64,000 bases of DNA from Billgrantia bachuensis (GCF_011742165.1 NZ_JAAQTO010000024.1:18563-82562), one strand, 5' to 3'. Positions 26,602 to 37,766 are shown, counted from the first letter of the stretch. Numbers and translations: made by a program. Notes: generated by a model not told the origin, from the letters alone.

Positions 26602-27750
26602 ATGAGCGCCCTCGTCTATCTCGACTACGCCGCCACCACTCCGGTCGACCCCCGTGTCGCCGAGGTGATGCAGCGCTATCTCACTCTCGACGGCACTTTC
26701 GCCAACCCCGCCTCGCGCAGCCACATGCTCGGCTGGCAGGCGGAACAGGCAGTGGAGAGCGCGCGTCGCCAAGTCGCCGACCTGATCGCGGCCGACCCGC
26801 GCGAGATCGTCTGGACCAGCGGCGCCACCGAGGCCGACAACCTGGCACTGATCGGCTTCATGCGTGCCAATCGTGAGCGCGGCCGCCATTTGGTGACCTC
26901 GGTCATCGAGCACAAGGCGGTGGTGGATACCGCCACCGCACTGGAGAACGAGGGCTTCGACGTCACTTGGCTGACGCCGGGGCGAGACGGCCGTGTCACG
27001 CCCGAACAGCTGTCCGAGGCCATGCGCCCCGACACCATTCTGGTGTCGCTGATGGCCGTGAACAACGAGCTGGGCAGCATCCATGACCTGGCAGCCCTCG
27101 CCGAGGTGGTCCATGCCGGGGGCGCCGCCTTCCATGTCGACGCCGCCCAGGGCGTGGGCCGCCTCGATCTCGACGTGAGCCGCCTTGGCATCGACCTGCT
27201 GTCACTCTCGGGCCACAAGGCCTATGGCCCCAAGGGCATCGGCGCGCTCTATGTGCGGCGCAGCCCGGACCTGCGCATCGAGCCATTGATCCACGGCGGC
27301 GGCCACGAGCGCGGCATGCGCTCCGGCACCCTGGCCACCCATCAGATCGCCGGCATGGGCGAAGCCTTCAGCCTGGCCGTCGCCGAGGGCGAGGCCGACC
27401 AGGCGCGCATCCTGGCACTACGGAACCGCCTACTCGATGGGCTGTCCGACCTGGACGGCATTCATTGCAACACCGTGCTCGAAGTGGCGGTACCCAATAT
27501 TCTCAACCTGGCCTTCGAGGGGGTCGACGGGGAGTCGCTGCTGATGGCGCTGCGCAGCATTGCCCTGTCGACCGGGTCGGCATGCAATTCTGCCAGCGTC
27601 GAGCCATCCTATGTACTGAAGGGTATCGGCGTGCCCCGATCGCTGGCCCTGGCTTCGCTGCGTTTCAGCTTCGGTCGCTTCACCACTGAGGCCGATATCG
27701 ACGCGGCTCTCGAGGCCCTTCGCCATGCCCTTCCGGGCCTGCGACGCTAG
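26602..27750 (+). CDS. iscS: Cysteine desulfurase (IscS-like)
   Basis: This 382-residue PLP enzyme takes sulfur from cysteine. It has YLDYAATTPVDPRV, TSGATEADNLAL, HVDAAQGVG, the PLP Lys in SGHKAYGPKG and the persulfide Cys in STGSACNSASVEPSYVL. It is about 20 residues shorter than E. coli IscS and lacks the C-terminal tail that contacts IscU. That is notable, because no iscU follows: the next gene is iscA-like. A NifS-like or other specialised desulfurase is possible. Confidence 0.9.
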   Translation: MSALVYLDYAATTPVDPRVAEVMQRYLTLDGTFANPASRSHMLGWQAEQAVESARRQVADLIAADPREIVWTSGATEADNLALIGFMRANRERGRHLVTSVIEHKAVVDTATALENEGFDVTWLTPGRDGRVTPEQLSEAMRPDTILVSLMAVNNELGSIHDLAALAEVVHAGGAAFHVDAAQGVGRLDLDVSRLGIDLLSLSGHKAYGPKGIGALYVRRSPDLRIEPLIHGGGHERGMRSGTLATHQIAGMGEAFSLAVAEGEADQARILALRNRLLDGLSDLDGIHCNTVLEVAVPNILNLAFEGVDGESLLMALRSIALSTGSACNSASVEPSYVLKGIGVPRSLALASLRFSFGRFTTEADIDAALEALRHALPGLRR

Positions 27751-27786
27751 TCGTCGCCCACCCATTTTCGCTGCAGGAGAATGAAC

Positions 27787-28113
27787 ATGGCGCACCTATC
27801 GATCACCACCAACGCCGCCGAACAGATCCAGCGGGTGCTCGAAGAGCGCGGACAGGGCCTGGGCTTGCGTGTCTCGGTCAAGCCCAGCGGCTGTTCCGGC
27901 TATAGCTACGTGCTCGATTTCGCCGACGAGGCCGCCAATGACGACGCGGTATTCGAAGAGCACGGCGTCACCGTCTTCGTCGCTCCCGAGGCGCTGGAGA
28001 TGCTCGACGGCAGCGAAGTCGACTATGTCTCGGAGGGGCTCAATCGCTTCTTCCGTTTCAACAACCCCAACGTCAAGGATCAGTGTGGGTGCGGCGAGAG
28101 CTTCACCGTCTGA
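27787..28113 (+). CDS. iscA: A-type Fe-S cluster carrier (IscA/HesB family)
   Basis: This 108-residue protein has the three conserved Cys of A-type carriers: KPSGCSGYSYVLDF and the C-terminal DQCGCGESF. It carries or delivers Fe-S clusters. The start at 27787 has AGGAGA at good spacing; an in-frame ATG at 27781 directly abuts that site. Its stop codon touches the inverted-repeat element at 28113. Confidence 0.92.
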   Translation: MAHLSITTNAAEQIQRVLEERGQGLGLRVSVKPSGCSGYSYVLDFADEAANDDAVFEEHGVTVFVAPEALEMLDGSEVDYVSEGLNRFFRFNNPNVKDQCGCGESFTV

Positions 28114-28273
28114 AGAAACACTGCACAAGTGTCTGCGCGGGCAAATCGCTGCGTTGCGCGCTGCTGGTGCGCCAGCCCGGTCGACATCCTCACCTAGTAC
28201 CGCATAGGCTCCGGTGTCTGCGCTGCGTGCGCCTTACGCTTCACTCAGCTCGCCGACTTGTGCAGCGTTTCTT
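28113..28273. repeat. 161-bp intergenic element with 18-bp terminal inverted repeats
   Basis: AAGAAACACTGCACAAGT (28113-28130) and ACTTGTGCAGCGTTTCTT (28256-28273) are inverted copies with one mismatch. The GTGTCTGCGC word also repeats inside (28130 and about 28214). There is no coding content. It fills the gap between iscA and the ndk promoter and looks like a miniature mobile or repetitive intergenic element, or a long RNA hairpin. Confidence 0.6.
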
Positions 28274-28289
28274 TCCGCAGGAGTGGCGA

Positions 28290-28319
28290 TTGTTCAACGC
28301 CCGCTGGCAGCGGTATACT
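28290..28319 (+). promoter_or_regulatory. Promoter of ndk
   Basis: TTGTTC (28290-28295), an 18-bp spacer and TATACT (28314-28319) precede a 160-nt leader of ndk. The leader (28320-28479) has GC-rich inverted segments, CGCCGCGC and GCGCGGCG near 28403-28443, which may form a hairpin. Confidence 0.5.
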
Positions 28320-28479
28320 CTGCGCCCAAAGTTTTCTCGCGCTGACTCGCCACGTGCAGCACTCTCGGCACGCGGAGACGAACGCATCCAGAATCCGTAG
28401 CGCCGCGCCATGCCGCCCCATCCGGGTTGGTACGGCGCGGCGCTATCCCCATTCGAACCTCAGTGGAGACAGGCCCATC

Positions 28480-28905
28480 ATGGCAACCGAACGCACCCTT
28501 TCCATCATCAAGCCCGACGCCGTCGCCAAGAATGCCATCGGCGAGATCATCTCCCGCTTTGAAAAGGCCGGCCTCAAGGTCGTCGCCGCCAAGATGCTGC
28601 ATCTCTCCGAAGAGCAGGCCGGCGGTTTCTACGCCGAGCACAAGGAACGTCCCTTCTTCAAGGATCTGGTGGGCTTCATGACCTCCGGCCCGGTGGTCGT
28701 CCAGGTGCTGGAAGGCGATGACGCCATTGCCAAGAACCGCGACCTGATGGGTGCCACCAACCCCAAGGAAGCCGCTCCGGGTACCATTCGCGCCGACTTC
28801 GCCGAGACCATCGACGCCAACGCCGTGCACGGCTCCGACTCGCCGGCTTCCGCCGAGCGTGAAGTGGCCTATTTCTTCAATGCCGACGAGATTCATTCAC
28901 GCTGA
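28480..28905 (+). CDS. ndk: Nucleoside diphosphate kinase
   Basis: This 141-residue enzyme passes phosphate from ATP to nucleoside diphosphates. It has [35 protein letters not shown] and the active-site His in [20 protein letters not shown]. The start at 28480 gives the exact family length. An upstream in-frame extension from 28258 runs through the leader and is not coding. Confidence 0.97.
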   Translation: MATERTLSIIKPDAVAKNAIGEIISRFEKAGLKVVAAKMLHLSEEQAGGFYAEHKERPFFKDLVGFMTSGPVVVQVLEGDDAIAKNRDLMGATNPKEAAPGTIRADFAETIDANAVHGSDSPASAEREVAYFFNADEIHSR

Positions 28906-28979
28906 GGCTTCGGCCGATCGTGCAATCCGCGGGGGCGCTCCAGCCCTCGCTCTCGTCCCGCCCCGACCTACGTGATGCC

Positions 28980-30104
28980 ATGACCGCTACCACCGCCCAA
29001 CGTACCAACCTGCTCGGCATGACTCGCGAGGAGATGGAAGCCTTCTTCCTCTCCATCGGCGAGAAGAAGTTCCGGGCCGCCCAGGTGATGAAGTGGATCC
29101 ATCACGAGGGCTGCGACGACTTCGAGTCCATGACCAATCTCTCCAAGGCGCTGCGTCAGCGGCTCGCCGAGGTGGCCGAGATTCGCGGGCCCGGCGTAGT
29201 CTACGAAGGTACCTCCAGCGACGGCACCCGCAAATGGGTACTGGAAGTGGAGGATGGCAGCTACGTGGAAACGGTGCTGATCCCTGCCGACAACGGCAAG
29301 CGCCGCACCCTGTGCGTGTCGTCCCAGGTGGGTTGTTCGCTCGATTGCAGCTTCTGCTCTACCGGCAAGCAGGGCTTTCAGCGTAACCTCACCGCCGCCG
29401 AGATCATCGGCCAGGTGTGGGTCGCCCAGCGTAGCGTGGGCCCGCGCAAGGATACCGCCAATCGTCCGGTCACCAATGTCGTGATGATGGGCATGGGTGA
29501 ACCGTTGATGAACTACGACAACGTCGTGCCGGCGATGAAGCTGATGCTCGACGATAACGGCTACGGACTCTCCAAGCGGCGTGTCACCCTGTCCACCTCC
29601 GGGGTGGTACCGATGCTCGACAAGCTCGGCGACGAGCTCGACGTGAGCCTGGCCATTTCGCTGCATGCCGCCACCGACGAGCTGCGCAGCGAGCTGGTGC
29701 CGCTCAACCGCAAGTACAACATCCGCACCCTGCTGGACGCTTGTCACCGCTACCTGGCCAAATGCGACGACACGCGCATGGTCACCATCGAGTACACGGT
29801 GATCAAGGACGTCAACGATCAGCAGGAGCACGCTACGCAGCTGGCCGAGCTGTTGCACGAGTTACCGTGCAAGATCAACCTGATCCCGTTCAACCCGTTC
29901 CCCCATTCGGGTTACGAGAAGCCGTCGCGCAACCAGGTGATGCGCTTCCAACAGTGGCTCTATGAGCTGGGCTACACGGCGCCGATCCGCAGTACCCGCG
30001 GCGACGACATCGATGCCGCCTGCGGCCAACTGGTAGGACGCGTCAAGGATCGTACACGCCGCCACGAGCGCTATATCCGCTCGATCCAGATCGACGCCGA
30101 CTGA
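28980..30104 (+). CDS. rlmN: Dual-specificity 23S rRNA/tRNA adenine-C2 methyltransferase RlmN
   Basis: This 374-residue radical-SAM enzyme methylates A2503 of 23S rRNA and A37 of tRNAs. It has [14 protein letters not shown] in the N-terminal accessory domain, the [4Fe-4S] motif [11 protein letters not shown] (about residues 115-125), [15 protein letters not shown], and the methyl-carrying Cys in DIDAACGQL near the end. The ATG at 28980 gives the family-like start; a GTG at 28920 would add 20 residues. The order ndk-rlmN-pilW is conserved in pseudomonads and relatives. Confidence 0.95.
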   Translation: MTATTAQRTNLLGMTREEMEAFFLSIGEKKFRAAQVMKWIHHEGCDDFESMTNLSKALRQRLAEVAEIRGPGVVYEGTSSDGTRKWVLEVEDGSYVETVLIPADNGKRRTLCVSSQVGCSLDCSFCSTGKQGFQRNLTAAEIIGQVWVAQRSVGPRKDTANRPVTNVVMMGMGEPLMNYDNVVPAMKLMLDDNGYGLSKRRVTLSTSGVVPMLDKLGDELDVSLAISLHAATDELRSELVPLNRKYNIRTLLDACHRYLAKCDDTRMVTIEYTVIKDVNDQQEHATQLAELLHELPCKINLIPFNPFPHSGYEKPSRNQVMRFQQWLYELGYTAPIRSTRGDDIDAACGQLVGRVKDRTRRHERYIRSIQIDAD

Positions 30105-30238
30105 AGCGGGATGGCTGCCTTGACTTCAACACGTCACGGCGCTTTGATGGACAGGCTTTTTTTCATCCTGGCCAGCGCCATTCGGGCGCCAGGCATGCTA
30201 GACATCGACAGCCCGACAGGCCCGACCATGAGGATGCC

Positions 30239-30967
30239 ATGACGCGTTCCCCCTATCTGCCAAGCCGACGCATGCTGCTGGTAGCGATGGTGGTCGTTTC
30301 GTTGTGGCTCTCCGGCTGCGCCAGCCTGGCCGAGCAGGAGGCCGAGACTGGCCCGACCGAGGCTTTTACCGAACTGGGCATGGCGTACCTTGAGCGAGGC
30401 AACCTGCCGCGCGCCATGGCGGCACTCAATCGAGCCCTCGAGCGCGACCCCGACGACCCCGAGGCGCTGCAGGCCATGGCCATCGTCTACCAGCGCCAGG
30501 GCGAGCGAGAGCAGGCCGACGAGATGTTCCAGCGGGCTCTCGCTGCCGACCCGGGCAACAGCCGCGCGCGCAACAATTACGCCGCTTTTCTCTATGAGCA
30601 CGGCCAGGTTCGGCGCGCCTGCGAGCAACTCGAGCTGGCTTCACGTGATACCCGCTATGCCAACCGGGCCCAGTTGTTCGCCAACCTGGGACAATGCCAG
30701 TGGGATATCGGTGAGATAGGGGAGGCGAGACATAGCCTGGAGCGCGCCCGAAGCCTCGACCCGCGCAACCCGAGAAGCTATTTCACTCTGGCTGCGCTGG
30801 AACTGGCCCAGGGCAACCCCGACCGCGCCCAGCAGCAGCTGGAAATTTTCGTAGGGCTTGCCGGCATGACGCCGGATGCCCGGACACTGGCGCAGCAGAT
30901 CAATGCCGCCAACGCACAGAACATGACCGTCACCCCCGGCACCGATACCCAGCGTGACGCACCTTGA
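30239..30967 (+). CDS. pilW: Type IV pilus biogenesis TPR lipoprotein PilW/PilF
   Basis: This 242-residue protein has a signal peptide ending in the lipobox LSGC (Cys about residue 27) and five or so TPR repeats: ELGMAYLERGNLPRAMAALNRAL, AMAIVYQRQGEREQADEMFQRAL and onward. In relatives it is the outer-membrane pilotin that brings PilQ to the outer membrane. It lies between rlmN and a rodZ-like gene, the usual place. Confidence 0.85.
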   Translation: MTRSPYLPSRRMLLVAMVVVSLWLSGCASLAEQEAETGPTEAFTELGMAYLERGNLPRAMAALNRALERDPDDPEALQAMAIVYQRQGEREQADEMFQRALAADPGNSRARNNYAAFLYEHGQVRRACEQLELASRDTRYANRAQLFANLGQCQWDIGEIGEARHSLERARSLDPRNPRSYFTLAALELAQGNPDRAQQQLEIFVGLAGMTPDARTLAQQINAANAQNMTVTPGTDTQRDAP

Positions 30968-30998
30968 TCAACGACTCCAAGACGAAGGATGCTCAGCC

Positions 30999-32018
30999 AT
31001 GAGCGACAACCAAGATATCGATGCCGTCGGCTTCACGTCCCCGGCCTCCCCCGGAGAGTTGCTTCGCCGTGAGCGTGAGAACCAGGGTCTGTCCCGCGAG
31101 GAAGTTGCCACGGCATTGAACCTGCGCCCTGCCGTCGTCACCGGCATGGAGGAGGACAGCTACGACCAGGTGCCGGTCGCCACCTATCGCCGCGGCTACC
31201 TGCGCGCCTACGCCCGGCTGCTGGGCATGGACGACAGGCCCGTGCTGCAGGCCTATGCGGACCGCTTCGGCAGCCAGGAGAGCGAGCAGCGCGTCGCCCC
31301 GGTTCAGGTCACGAAGCCACCGTCACGCATCGGCGCCTGGCTGTTCAAGCTGGTGACCCTGCTGGTCATTGCCGGCCTGATTGGCCTGACCCTGGTGTGG
31401 TGGCAAAGCCGCGACGGCAACGAGCCGCCCGCCGTCGATACCAGCGGCCCGGTCTCGGTCGAAACGCTGGACGGCACCACCACCATCGAGGAGGAACCGC
31501 AGCCCGAGGTCGAAGAGGCCCTGCCGCCGCTGCCCGAGGAAGGCATCGACCCCCTCGCTGAGGAAACCGTGACGCCGCCCGGTGAAGTCGACCCCACCGG
31601 CGCCCAGTCGCTGGTGGCGCAGCCCGACGCGGACGAAGCCACCGCCGCCGACGAAGCTCCCGCCGCCAACGAAGATCCCGCCACCGACGAGACCGTCGCC
31701 GAGGCAGCTCCGGCACAGGACCTCGTCGCCGAGGAGGAGCCCGAGCCTGCCGAGACGCCGTCCTCCCCCGGCGACAGAACTGTGCTGCAGTTGACCTTCA
31801 ACGAACAGTCCTGGACCGAGATCTTCGACGCCAACGGTCGTCGCGTTTTCGTCGGTCTTCAGGAACCCGGCACCACGGCCACCGTCGAAGGAGAGCCCCC
31901 GTTTCGCATGACCATCGGCAACGCAACCGGCGTCGAGTTGAGCTGGGCCGGGGAGCGTGTCGACCTGGGCGCCCGCGCCGGGGCCAACAATGTCGCCCGA
32001 TTCACCCTGGGAGAGTGA
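30999..32018 (+). CDS. rodZ: RodZ-like cytoskeletal membrane protein
   Basis: This 339-residue protein has an N-terminal helix-turn-helix (about 18-85: [33 protein letters not shown]). One transmembrane helix follows (about 118-138: [18 protein letters not shown]), then a long Pro/Glu/Ala-rich linker (about 145-250) and a C-terminal DUF4115 domain ([16 protein letters not shown]..., [15 protein letters not shown]). RodZ links MreB to the membrane and helps keep rod shape. The start at 30999 has AAGGAT upstream. It overlaps the ispG start region. Confidence 0.9.
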   Translation: MSDNQDIDAVGFTSPASPGELLRRERENQGLSREEVATALNLRPAVVTGMEEDSYDQVPVATYRRGYLRAYARLLGMDDRPVLQAYADRFGSQESEQRVAPVQVTKPPSRIGAWLFKLVTLLVIAGLIGLTLVWWQSRDGNEPPAVDTSGPVSVETLDGTTTIEEEPQPEVEEALPPLPEEGIDPLAEETVTPPGEVDPTGAQSLVAQPDADEATAADEAPAANEDPATDETVAEAAPAQDLVAEEEPEPAETPSSPGDRTVLQLTFNEQSWTEIFDANGRRVFVGLQEPGTTATVEGEPPFRMTIGNATGVELSWAGERVDLGARAGANNVARFTLGE

Positions 32019-32023
32019 TGCCT

Positions 32024-33139
32024 ATGCATTCCCCATCGCCCATCGTTCGCCGCAAGTCGCGCCAGATCCACGTCGGCAAGGTGCCGGTCGGCGGCGATGC
32101 CCCGATCTCGGTGCAGAGCATGACCAACACCGACACCTTGGACGTAGCCGCCACCGTCGCTCAGATCGAGCGCCTGGAGGCCGCCGGCGCCGATATCGTG
32201 CGCGTCTCGGTACCCACCATGGACGCCGCCGAGGCCTTCGGCCGCATCAAGCAGCGGGTCAACGTGCCGCTGGTGGCCGACATCCATTTCGATCACAAGA
32301 TTGCCCTGCGCGTCGCCGAGCTCGGTGTCGACTGCCTGCGCATCAACCCAGGCAACATCGGCAAGGAGGAGCGCGTACGCGCCGTGGTCGGCGCCGCCCG
32401 CGACAATGGCATCCCGATCCGCATCGGGGTCAATGCCGGGTCGCTGGAGAAGGAGCTGCAGCGCAAGTACGGCGAACCCACGCCGGAAGCGCTGGTGGAA
32501 TCGGCCATGCGCCATATCGACCACCTCGACCGCCTCGATTTTCAGGAGTACAAGGTCAGCGTCAAGGCCAGCGACGTGTTCATGGCCGTGGCCGCCTACC
32601 GTCAGTTGGCCAAGCTGATCGAGCAGCCGCTGCACCTCGGCATCACCGAGGCCGGCGGGCTGCGCTCGGGCACCGTGAAATCCTCCATCGGCCTGGGCAT
32701 GCTGTTGATGGACGGCATCGGCGACACCATTCGCGTCTCGCTTGCCGCCGACCCGGTGGAGGAGATCAAGGTCGGTTACGACATGCTCAAGAGCCTGCGC
32801 CTGCGCAGCAAGGGAATCAACTTCATCGCTTGCCCCAGCTGCTCACGCCAGAACTTCGATGTAATCGGCACCATGAACGCCCTCGAGGAGCGCCTCGAGG
32901 ACGTCATGACGCCTCTCGACGTCTCGGTGATCGGCTGTATCGTCAACGGCCCCGGCGAGGCCAAGGAGAGCGACATCGGCCTTACCGGCGGCAGCCCAGC
33001 CAATCTCGTCTACGTCGACGGCAAGCCCGCGTCCAAGCTGCGCAATGAACATCTGGTCGACGATCTCGAAGCCTTGATCCGCGAGAAGGTGCGCGAAAAG
33101 GAACAGGCCGAACAGAACGTGATCGCCCGCGAGGCCTGA
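32024..33139 (+). CDS. ispG: 4-hydroxy-3-methylbut-2-en-1-yl diphosphate synthase (flavodoxin) IspG
   Basis: This [4Fe-4S] enzyme of about 371 residues carries out the second-last step of the MEP isoprenoid pathway. It has [31 protein letters not shown], the Cys ligands in [10 protein letters not shown] and [20 protein letters not shown]. Two starts are possible: ATG 32024 has GGGAGAG 8 nt upstream and is preferred. ATG 32018 overlaps the rodZ stop (TGATG). Translational coupling with rodZ is likely. Confidence 0.96.
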   Translation: MHSPSPIVRRKSRQIHVGKVPVGGDAPISVQSMTNTDTLDVAATVAQIERLEAAGADIVRVSVPTMDAAEAFGRIKQRVNVPLVADIHFDHKIALRVAELGVDCLRINPGNIGKEERVRAVVGAARDNGIPIRIGVNAGSLEKELQRKYGEPTPEALVESAMRHIDHLDRLDFQEYKVSVKASDVFMAVAAYRQLAKLIEQPLHLGITEAGGLRSGTVKSSIGLGMLLMDGIGDTIRVSLAADPVEEIKVGYDMLKSLRLRSKGINFIACPSCSRQNFDVIGTMNALEERLEDVMTPLDVSVIGCIVNGPGEAKESDIGLTGGSPANLVYVDGKPASKLRNEHLVDDLEALIREKVREKEQAEQNVIAREA

Positions 33140-33167
33140 GCGGCCTTCGACCATCAAGGAGCCACCG

Positions 33168-34493
33168 TTGAGCAAGTCCCAATCGAGTACGAGCGCGTCC
33201 AGCCAGAAGAAGATCCAGGCCATTCGTGGCATGAACGATCTGCTGCCGGACCAGTCCGCCCTTTGGCAGTACTTCGAAGGCACCGTCCAGGCGCTGATGC
33301 AGCGCTATGGCTACGCCGAGATTCGAACGCCCATCGTCGAGCAGACGGCCCTGTTCGCGCGCTCCATCGGCGAGGTCACCGACATCGTCGAGAAGGAGAT
33401 GTATACCTTCGAGGACCGCAATGGTGACAGCCTGACCCTGCGTCCCGAGGGTACGGCGAGCTGCGTTCGCGCCGCCATGGAGCACGGCCTGCTGCATAAC
33501 CAGACCCAGCGGCTGTGGTACCAGGGCCCGATGTTCCGTCACGAGCGCCCACAGAAAGGCCGTTACCGGCAGTTCCATCAGGTCGGCCTGGAGGCCTTCG
33601 GCCTGGAGGGACCGGACATCGATGCCGAGGTGATCCTGCTTACCGCCCGCCTGTGGCAGGAACTCGGCTTATACGATCACGTCACCCTCGAACTCAACTC
33701 GCTGGGTTCCAACGAGGCTCGTGCCGCCTATCGCGACAAGCTGGTGGCCTACTTCGAGCAACATCGCGACCAGCTCGATGAGGACTCCCTGCGCCGCCTG
33801 TCCAGCAACCCGCTGCGCATCCTCGACTCCAAGAATCCGGACATGGCGCCGATGCTGGCCGATGCGCCCAGGCTGATGGACCATCTCGACGCTGCCTCGC
33901 GCGAGCACTTCGAAGGTCTCACCGCCCTGCTCGAGGCCGCCGGCATCGACTACGTGATCAATCCGCGTCTGGTACGCGGCCTCGACTACTACTGCCGCAC
34001 CGTATTCGAGTGGACCACCACGGCACTGGGCAGCCAGGGTACGGTGTGCGCCGGCGGCCGCTACGACGGCCTGGTCGAGCAACTCGGCGGCAAGCCGATC
34101 CCGGCGGTGGGCTTCGCCATGGGTATCGAGCGTCTGATCCTGCTGCTCGAAACCCTGGAGCTGGTACCCGAGGCCGCCTTGGGCGAATTGGACCTCTACG
34201 TGCTGCCCATGGACGATGACGCCACCGCCCGGGCCATGCTGCTTGCCGAGCGGCTCCGCAGCGAACTGCCCGAGCTGCGCGTGCAGTTGCACTGTGGCGG
34301 CGGCAGCTTCAAGAGCCGTATCAAGAAGGCCGACCGCAGCGGTGCCCGGCTGGCTCTGCTGCTGGGCGAGGACGAACTGGCCCAAGGCCGCGCCACGCTG
34401 AAATTCCTGCGCGAGGAGCGCGAGCAACTGAGCCTGGACCAGGACGCCCTGGCCGAGACCCTCGCCACGCTGGTGAGCGGCGAGCACGCCTGA
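33168..34493 (+). CDS. hisS: Histidyl-tRNA synthetase
   Basis: This 441-residue class II synthetase has [12 protein letters not shown], motif 2 around [13 protein letters not shown] and [17 protein letters not shown], the histidine motifs [15 protein letters not shown] and CAGGRYDGL, motif 3 GFAMGIERL, and the anticodon-binding C-terminal domain. The start is TTG at 33168, supported by AAGGAG six bases upstream. It carries about 10 extra Ser-rich residues before the family core. Confidence 0.96.
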   Translation: MSKSQSSTSASSQKKIQAIRGMNDLLPDQSALWQYFEGTVQALMQRYGYAEIRTPIVEQTALFARSIGEVTDIVEKEMYTFEDRNGDSLTLRPEGTASCVRAAMEHGLLHNQTQRLWYQGPMFRHERPQKGRYRQFHQVGLEAFGLEGPDIDAEVILLTARLWQELGLYDHVTLELNSLGSNEARAAYRDKLVAYFEQHRDQLDEDSLRRLSSNPLRILDSKNPDMAPMLADAPRLMDHLDAASREHFEGLTALLEAAGIDYVINPRLVRGLDYYCRTVFEWTTTALGSQGTVCAGGRYDGLVEQLGGKPIPAVGFAMGIERLILLLETLELVPEAALGELDLYVLPMDDDATARAMLLAERLRSELPELRVQLHCGGGSFKSRIKKADRSGARLALLLGEDELAQGRATLKFLREEREQLSLDQDALAETLATLVSGEHA

Positions 34494-34528
34494 CCGAACC
34501 GTATTTTGCTGTGTAAAGGAGACCGCCC

Positions 34529-35173
34529 GTGGCGGAGCTGAGAACCGAAGAAGAGCAGCTTGAAGCCATCAAGCGCTGGTGGAAGGAAAACGGCACCTCG
34601 CTGATCGCCGGCGTAGCAATCGCGATCGCCGGCGTGGTGGGCTGGAATGCCTGGCAGAGCTATCAAGACAACCAGGCGCAAGCGGCCTCGATGCGCTACC
34701 AACAGGTGGTCAACCTGGCCGGCAGCGAAGAGACCGATGAGGCCCGCAGCCTCATCGACGAGATTACCGGTGACCACGGAGGCACGCTGTATGCCGACCT
34801 GGCGCGCCTGATCGACGCCCGCCTCGCCGTGGACGAGGGCGAGCTGGACAAGGCACGGGATATTCTCGATGGCGTGATCGCCTCCAGCAAGCGCGAGTAT
34901 ATCCAGGGGCTGGCAAGGCTACGACTGGCTCGGCTACAGGTCGCTACCGATGACGCCGAAGCCGCGCTCGATACCCTGGCACGTGACGTCCCGGCCGCCC
35001 TGACCGCGCAGCAGGCAGACGTGCGTGGCGATGCCCTGCATGCGCTTGGCCGTGACGACGAAGCCCGCCAGGCCTGGCAGGAAGCCCTGGCGGTCGCCGA
35101 ACAACGAAACCAGCCGATCTATGGCGTCCAGCTGAAGCTCGACGACCTGGGTGCCGAAGAGGCCATGCTATGA
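34529..35173 (+). CDS. yfgM: YfgM-like periplasmic chaperone/TPR membrane protein
   Basis: This 214-residue protein has a cytoplasmic start (ELRTEEEQLEAIKRWWKENG), one transmembrane helix (about 23-42: SLIAGVAIAIAGVVGWNAW) and a periplasmic TPR-like region. YfgM works with PpiD at the SecYEG exit. The GTG start at 34529 has AAAGGAGA upstream. Its stop overlaps the bamB start by four bases (ATGA). Confidence 0.9.
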   Translation: MAELRTEEEQLEAIKRWWKENGTSLIAGVAIAIAGVVGWNAWQSYQDNQAQAASMRYQQVVNLAGSEETDEARSLIDEITGDHGGTLYADLARLIDARLAVDEGELDKARDILDGVIASSKREYIQGLARLRLARLQVATDDAEAALDTLARDVPAALTAQQADVRGDALHALGRDDEARQAWQEALAVAEQRNQPIYGVQLKLDDLGAEEAML

Positions 35174-36354
35174 AGACGACATTCACTCGCCAGTCATTCC
35201 TGGTTCGCAAGTCATCACTGGTCCTGGCGGCCACCCTCGCCCTAGGGCTGCTGGCCGGCTGTGCCAACAAGGCCGAGCCGCGCTACAGCCCCAAGGAGCT
35301 GCAGCGCTTCGAGGCCAGCGCCGAGCTCGACACCGATTGGCGCGAGCAGGTCGGCAAGGGGCTCGGCCGGGCCACCTACCCCATCGCGCCGTCGCTCGAC
35401 AATGGCGTGATCTATAGCGCCGACGAACGCGGTCGGGTCATGGCCATGGATGCCCAGAGCGGTGAGCGCCGCTGGCAGACCGACCTCGAGGTCGGCGTTT
35501 CCAGCGGCCTGACCGCCGTGGCCGGACAGGTCTATCTCGGCACTCGCAACGGCGAGGTACTGGCGCTGAGCCAATCCAGTGGCGATGTGAGCTGGCGCGC
35601 ACGTGTCTCCAGCGAGGTACTCGCTCCGCCGCAGCCCAACAACGAACTGCTCATCGTGCAGAGCGTCGACGGCACCGTCACGGCGCTGGACCGGCTCACC
35701 GGCCGTGAGCGCTGGGTGCATACCACCACCGAACCCGCCCTCACCCTGCGCGGCACCGGCACGCCCACGGTGATCGATCCGGTGACCTTCGCCGGTTTCG
35801 CCAACGGTCGCCTGGTCACGCTGGACAACCGCAGCGGTCAACCGCTGTGGGAGCGGCGCATCGCCGTGCCTCGCGGGCGCAGCGAGATCGATCGCATGGT
35901 CGACCTGGGTGGCCAGCCGGTGCTGACGCCTGACGGCCGGCTGTTCGTGACCAGCTACAACGGCCGCCTGGTAGCCCTGGAAGCGCCCAGTGGCGAAGTC
36001 CTGTGGGAGCGCGAACACTCCAGCTTCCAGACCCCGGTGCTGGTGGGCGACCGCCTGTTCACCGTCAACGAAGCCAGCCATGTGATCGCCTTCGATGCGC
36101 GCAGCGGCGAGGAGCTGTGGCGCAATCGCGATCTCGAGGGTCGCTGGCTGACCTCGCCCGCCTTCGCCGACGGCAACGTCGTAGTGGGCGATTTCGAGGG
36201 CTATCTGCACCTGCTCGACATACAGGACGGCAGCTTCACCGCGCGGAAGAAAGTCGACGGTTCCGGTATCAGCCTTCGCCCGATCACCGATTCCCGCCGC
36301 ATCTACGTGCTGGCCAACGACGGCCGTCTCGAGGCCCTGGAAATCAATCGATGA
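35170..36354 (+). CDS. bamB: Outer-membrane assembly lipoprotein BamB
   Basis: This 394-residue protein has a signal peptide with lipobox LLAGC (Cys about residue 30) and an eight-bladed PQQ-type beta-propeller with repeated blades such as [44 protein letters not shown] and [11 protein letters not shown]. It is a subunit of the BAM complex that inserts outer-membrane proteins. It overlaps yfgM and der by four bases on each side. Confidence 0.96.
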   Translation: MKTTFTRQSFLVRKSSLVLAATLALGLLAGCANKAEPRYSPKELQRFEASAELDTDWREQVGKGLGRATYPIAPSLDNGVIYSADERGRVMAMDAQSGERRWQTDLEVGVSSGLTAVAGQVYLGTRNGEVLALSQSSGDVSWRARVSSEVLAPPQPNNELLIVQSVDGTVTALDRLTGRERWVHTTTEPALTLRGTGTPTVIDPVTFAGFANGRLVTLDNRSGQPLWERRIAVPRGRSEIDRMVDLGGQPVLTPDGRLFVTSYNGRLVALEAPSGEVLWEREHSSFQTPVLVGDRLFTVNEASHVIAFDARSGEELWRNRDLEGRWLTSPAFADGNVVVGDFEGYLHLLDIQDGSFTARKKVDGSGISLRPITDSRRIYVLANDGRLEALEINR

Positions 36355-37754
36355 CACCCGTGATTGCCCTGGTCGGCCGCCCCAACGTGGGCAAGTCGAC
36401 CCTCTTCAACCGTCTGACCCGCTCGCGCGACGCTCTGGTGGCGGACTTCCCCGGGCTCACCCGCGACCGCAAGTACGGTAACGGCATGCTCGGCGACAAA
36501 GCCTACACGGTGATCGACACCGGCGGCATCAGCGGCGACGAGGAGGGTATCGATGCCGCCATGGCCGAGCAGTCGCTGGCGGCCATCGACGAGGCCGACA
36601 TCGTGCTGTTCATGGTCGACGCCAGGGCCGGCCTGCAGGTGGCCGACGAGGCCATCGCCAACCACCTGCGGGTCAACCAGAAGAAGACCTGGCTGGTGGT
36701 CAACAAGACCGATGGCCTGGAAGAGCACTCGGCCATGGCCGACTTCTGGAAACTGGGGCTGGGCGACCCCCGGCCCATCGCCGCCGCCCATGGACGCAAC
36801 GTCACTGCGCTGATCGAGGAAGTGCTCGAGCCCTTCCCCGAACGCGACCTGAGCATCCCGGCGGATACCGGCACCAAGGGCATCCGCATCGGCGTCATCG
36901 GCCGCCCCAACGTGGGCAAGTCGACGCTGGTCAATCGCCTGCTCGGTGAGGAGCGGGTGGTGGTCTTCGACGAAGCCGGCACCACCCGCGACGCCATCGA
37001 GATACCCTTCGAGCGGCGCGGCAAGCCCTACGTGCTGATCGACACCGCCGGCGTGCGGCGACGCAAGAACGTCAGCGAGATCGCCGAGAAGTTTTCGATC
37101 ATCAAGACGCTGGAAGCGATCAAGGAGTGCCATGTCGCGGTCATGGTGCTCGATGCGCGCTCGGGGCTGGTCGAGCAGGACCTGCACCTGCTCGATTACG
37201 TGCTGACCACCGGCCGGGCCCTGGTGCTGGCGGTGAACAAGTGGGACGGCCTGGAGCAGGACGCCAAGGAGAAGATGCGCGCCGAGATCAAGCGCCGCCT
37301 GGGCTTTGCCGACTACGCCGAGCTGCACTTCATCTCGGCGCTGCACGGCACCGCCGTGGGCGATCTCTACCCCTCCATCGAGCGCGCCTTCGCCTCGGCC
37401 AACAGCCACTGGTCGACCAACCGCCTCACCACTTTGCTGCAGGATGCCGTCAGCCAGCATCCGCCGCCGTTGGTGCATGGCCGCCGGATCAAGCTGCGCA
37501 TGGCCCATCAGGGCGGTAGCAATCCGCCGATCATCGTGGTGCACGGCAACCAGACGGAGGCCTTGCCCGAGGCCTACAAGCGCTTCCTGACCAATACCTT
37601 CCGCAAGGTACTCAAGGTGCGCGGCACGCCGATCCGCTTCGAGTTCCGCTCCGGCAGCAACCCGTTCGATCCGCTGGCCGGCGCCAGCGATCGGGAGAAA
37701 GCCAAGCAGCGCGAACTGGGGCGCACCCGCGCCGCCCGCAACAAACGCCGCTGA
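36351..37754 (+). CDS. der: GTPase Der (EngA), ribosome assembly
   Basis: This 467-residue protein has two GTPase domains in tandem, each with GRPNVGKST (about residues 8-16 and 183-191), DTGG/DTAG and NKTD/NKWD motifs, and a C-terminal KH-like domain ([13 protein letters not shown]..., [15 protein letters not shown]). It is needed for 50S subunit assembly. The ATG at 36351 overlaps the bamB stop; a long upstream extension in the same frame is a shadow of bamB. Confidence 0.97.
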   Translation: MTPVIALVGRPNVGKSTLFNRLTRSRDALVADFPGLTRDRKYGNGMLGDKAYTVIDTGGISGDEEGIDAAMAEQSLAAIDEADIVLFMVDARAGLQVADEAIANHLRVNQKKTWLVVNKTDGLEEHSAMADFWKLGLGDPRPIAAAHGRNVTALIEEVLEPFPERDLSIPADTGTKGIRIGVIGRPNVGKSTLVNRLLGEERVVVFDEAGTTRDAIEIPFERRGKPYVLIDTAGVRRRKNVSEIAEKFSIIKTLEAIKECHVAVMVLDARSGLVEQDLHLLDYVLTTGRALVLAVNKWDGLEQDAKEKMRAEIKRRLGFADYAELHFISALHGTAVGDLYPSIERAFASANSHWSTNRLTTLLQDAVSQHPPPLVHGRRIKLRMAHQGGSNPPIIVVHGNQTEALPEAYKRFLTNTFRKVLKVRGTPIRFEFRSGSNPFDPLAGASDREKAKQRELGRTRAARNKRR

Positions 37755-37766
37755 CCCTTGTCCAAG

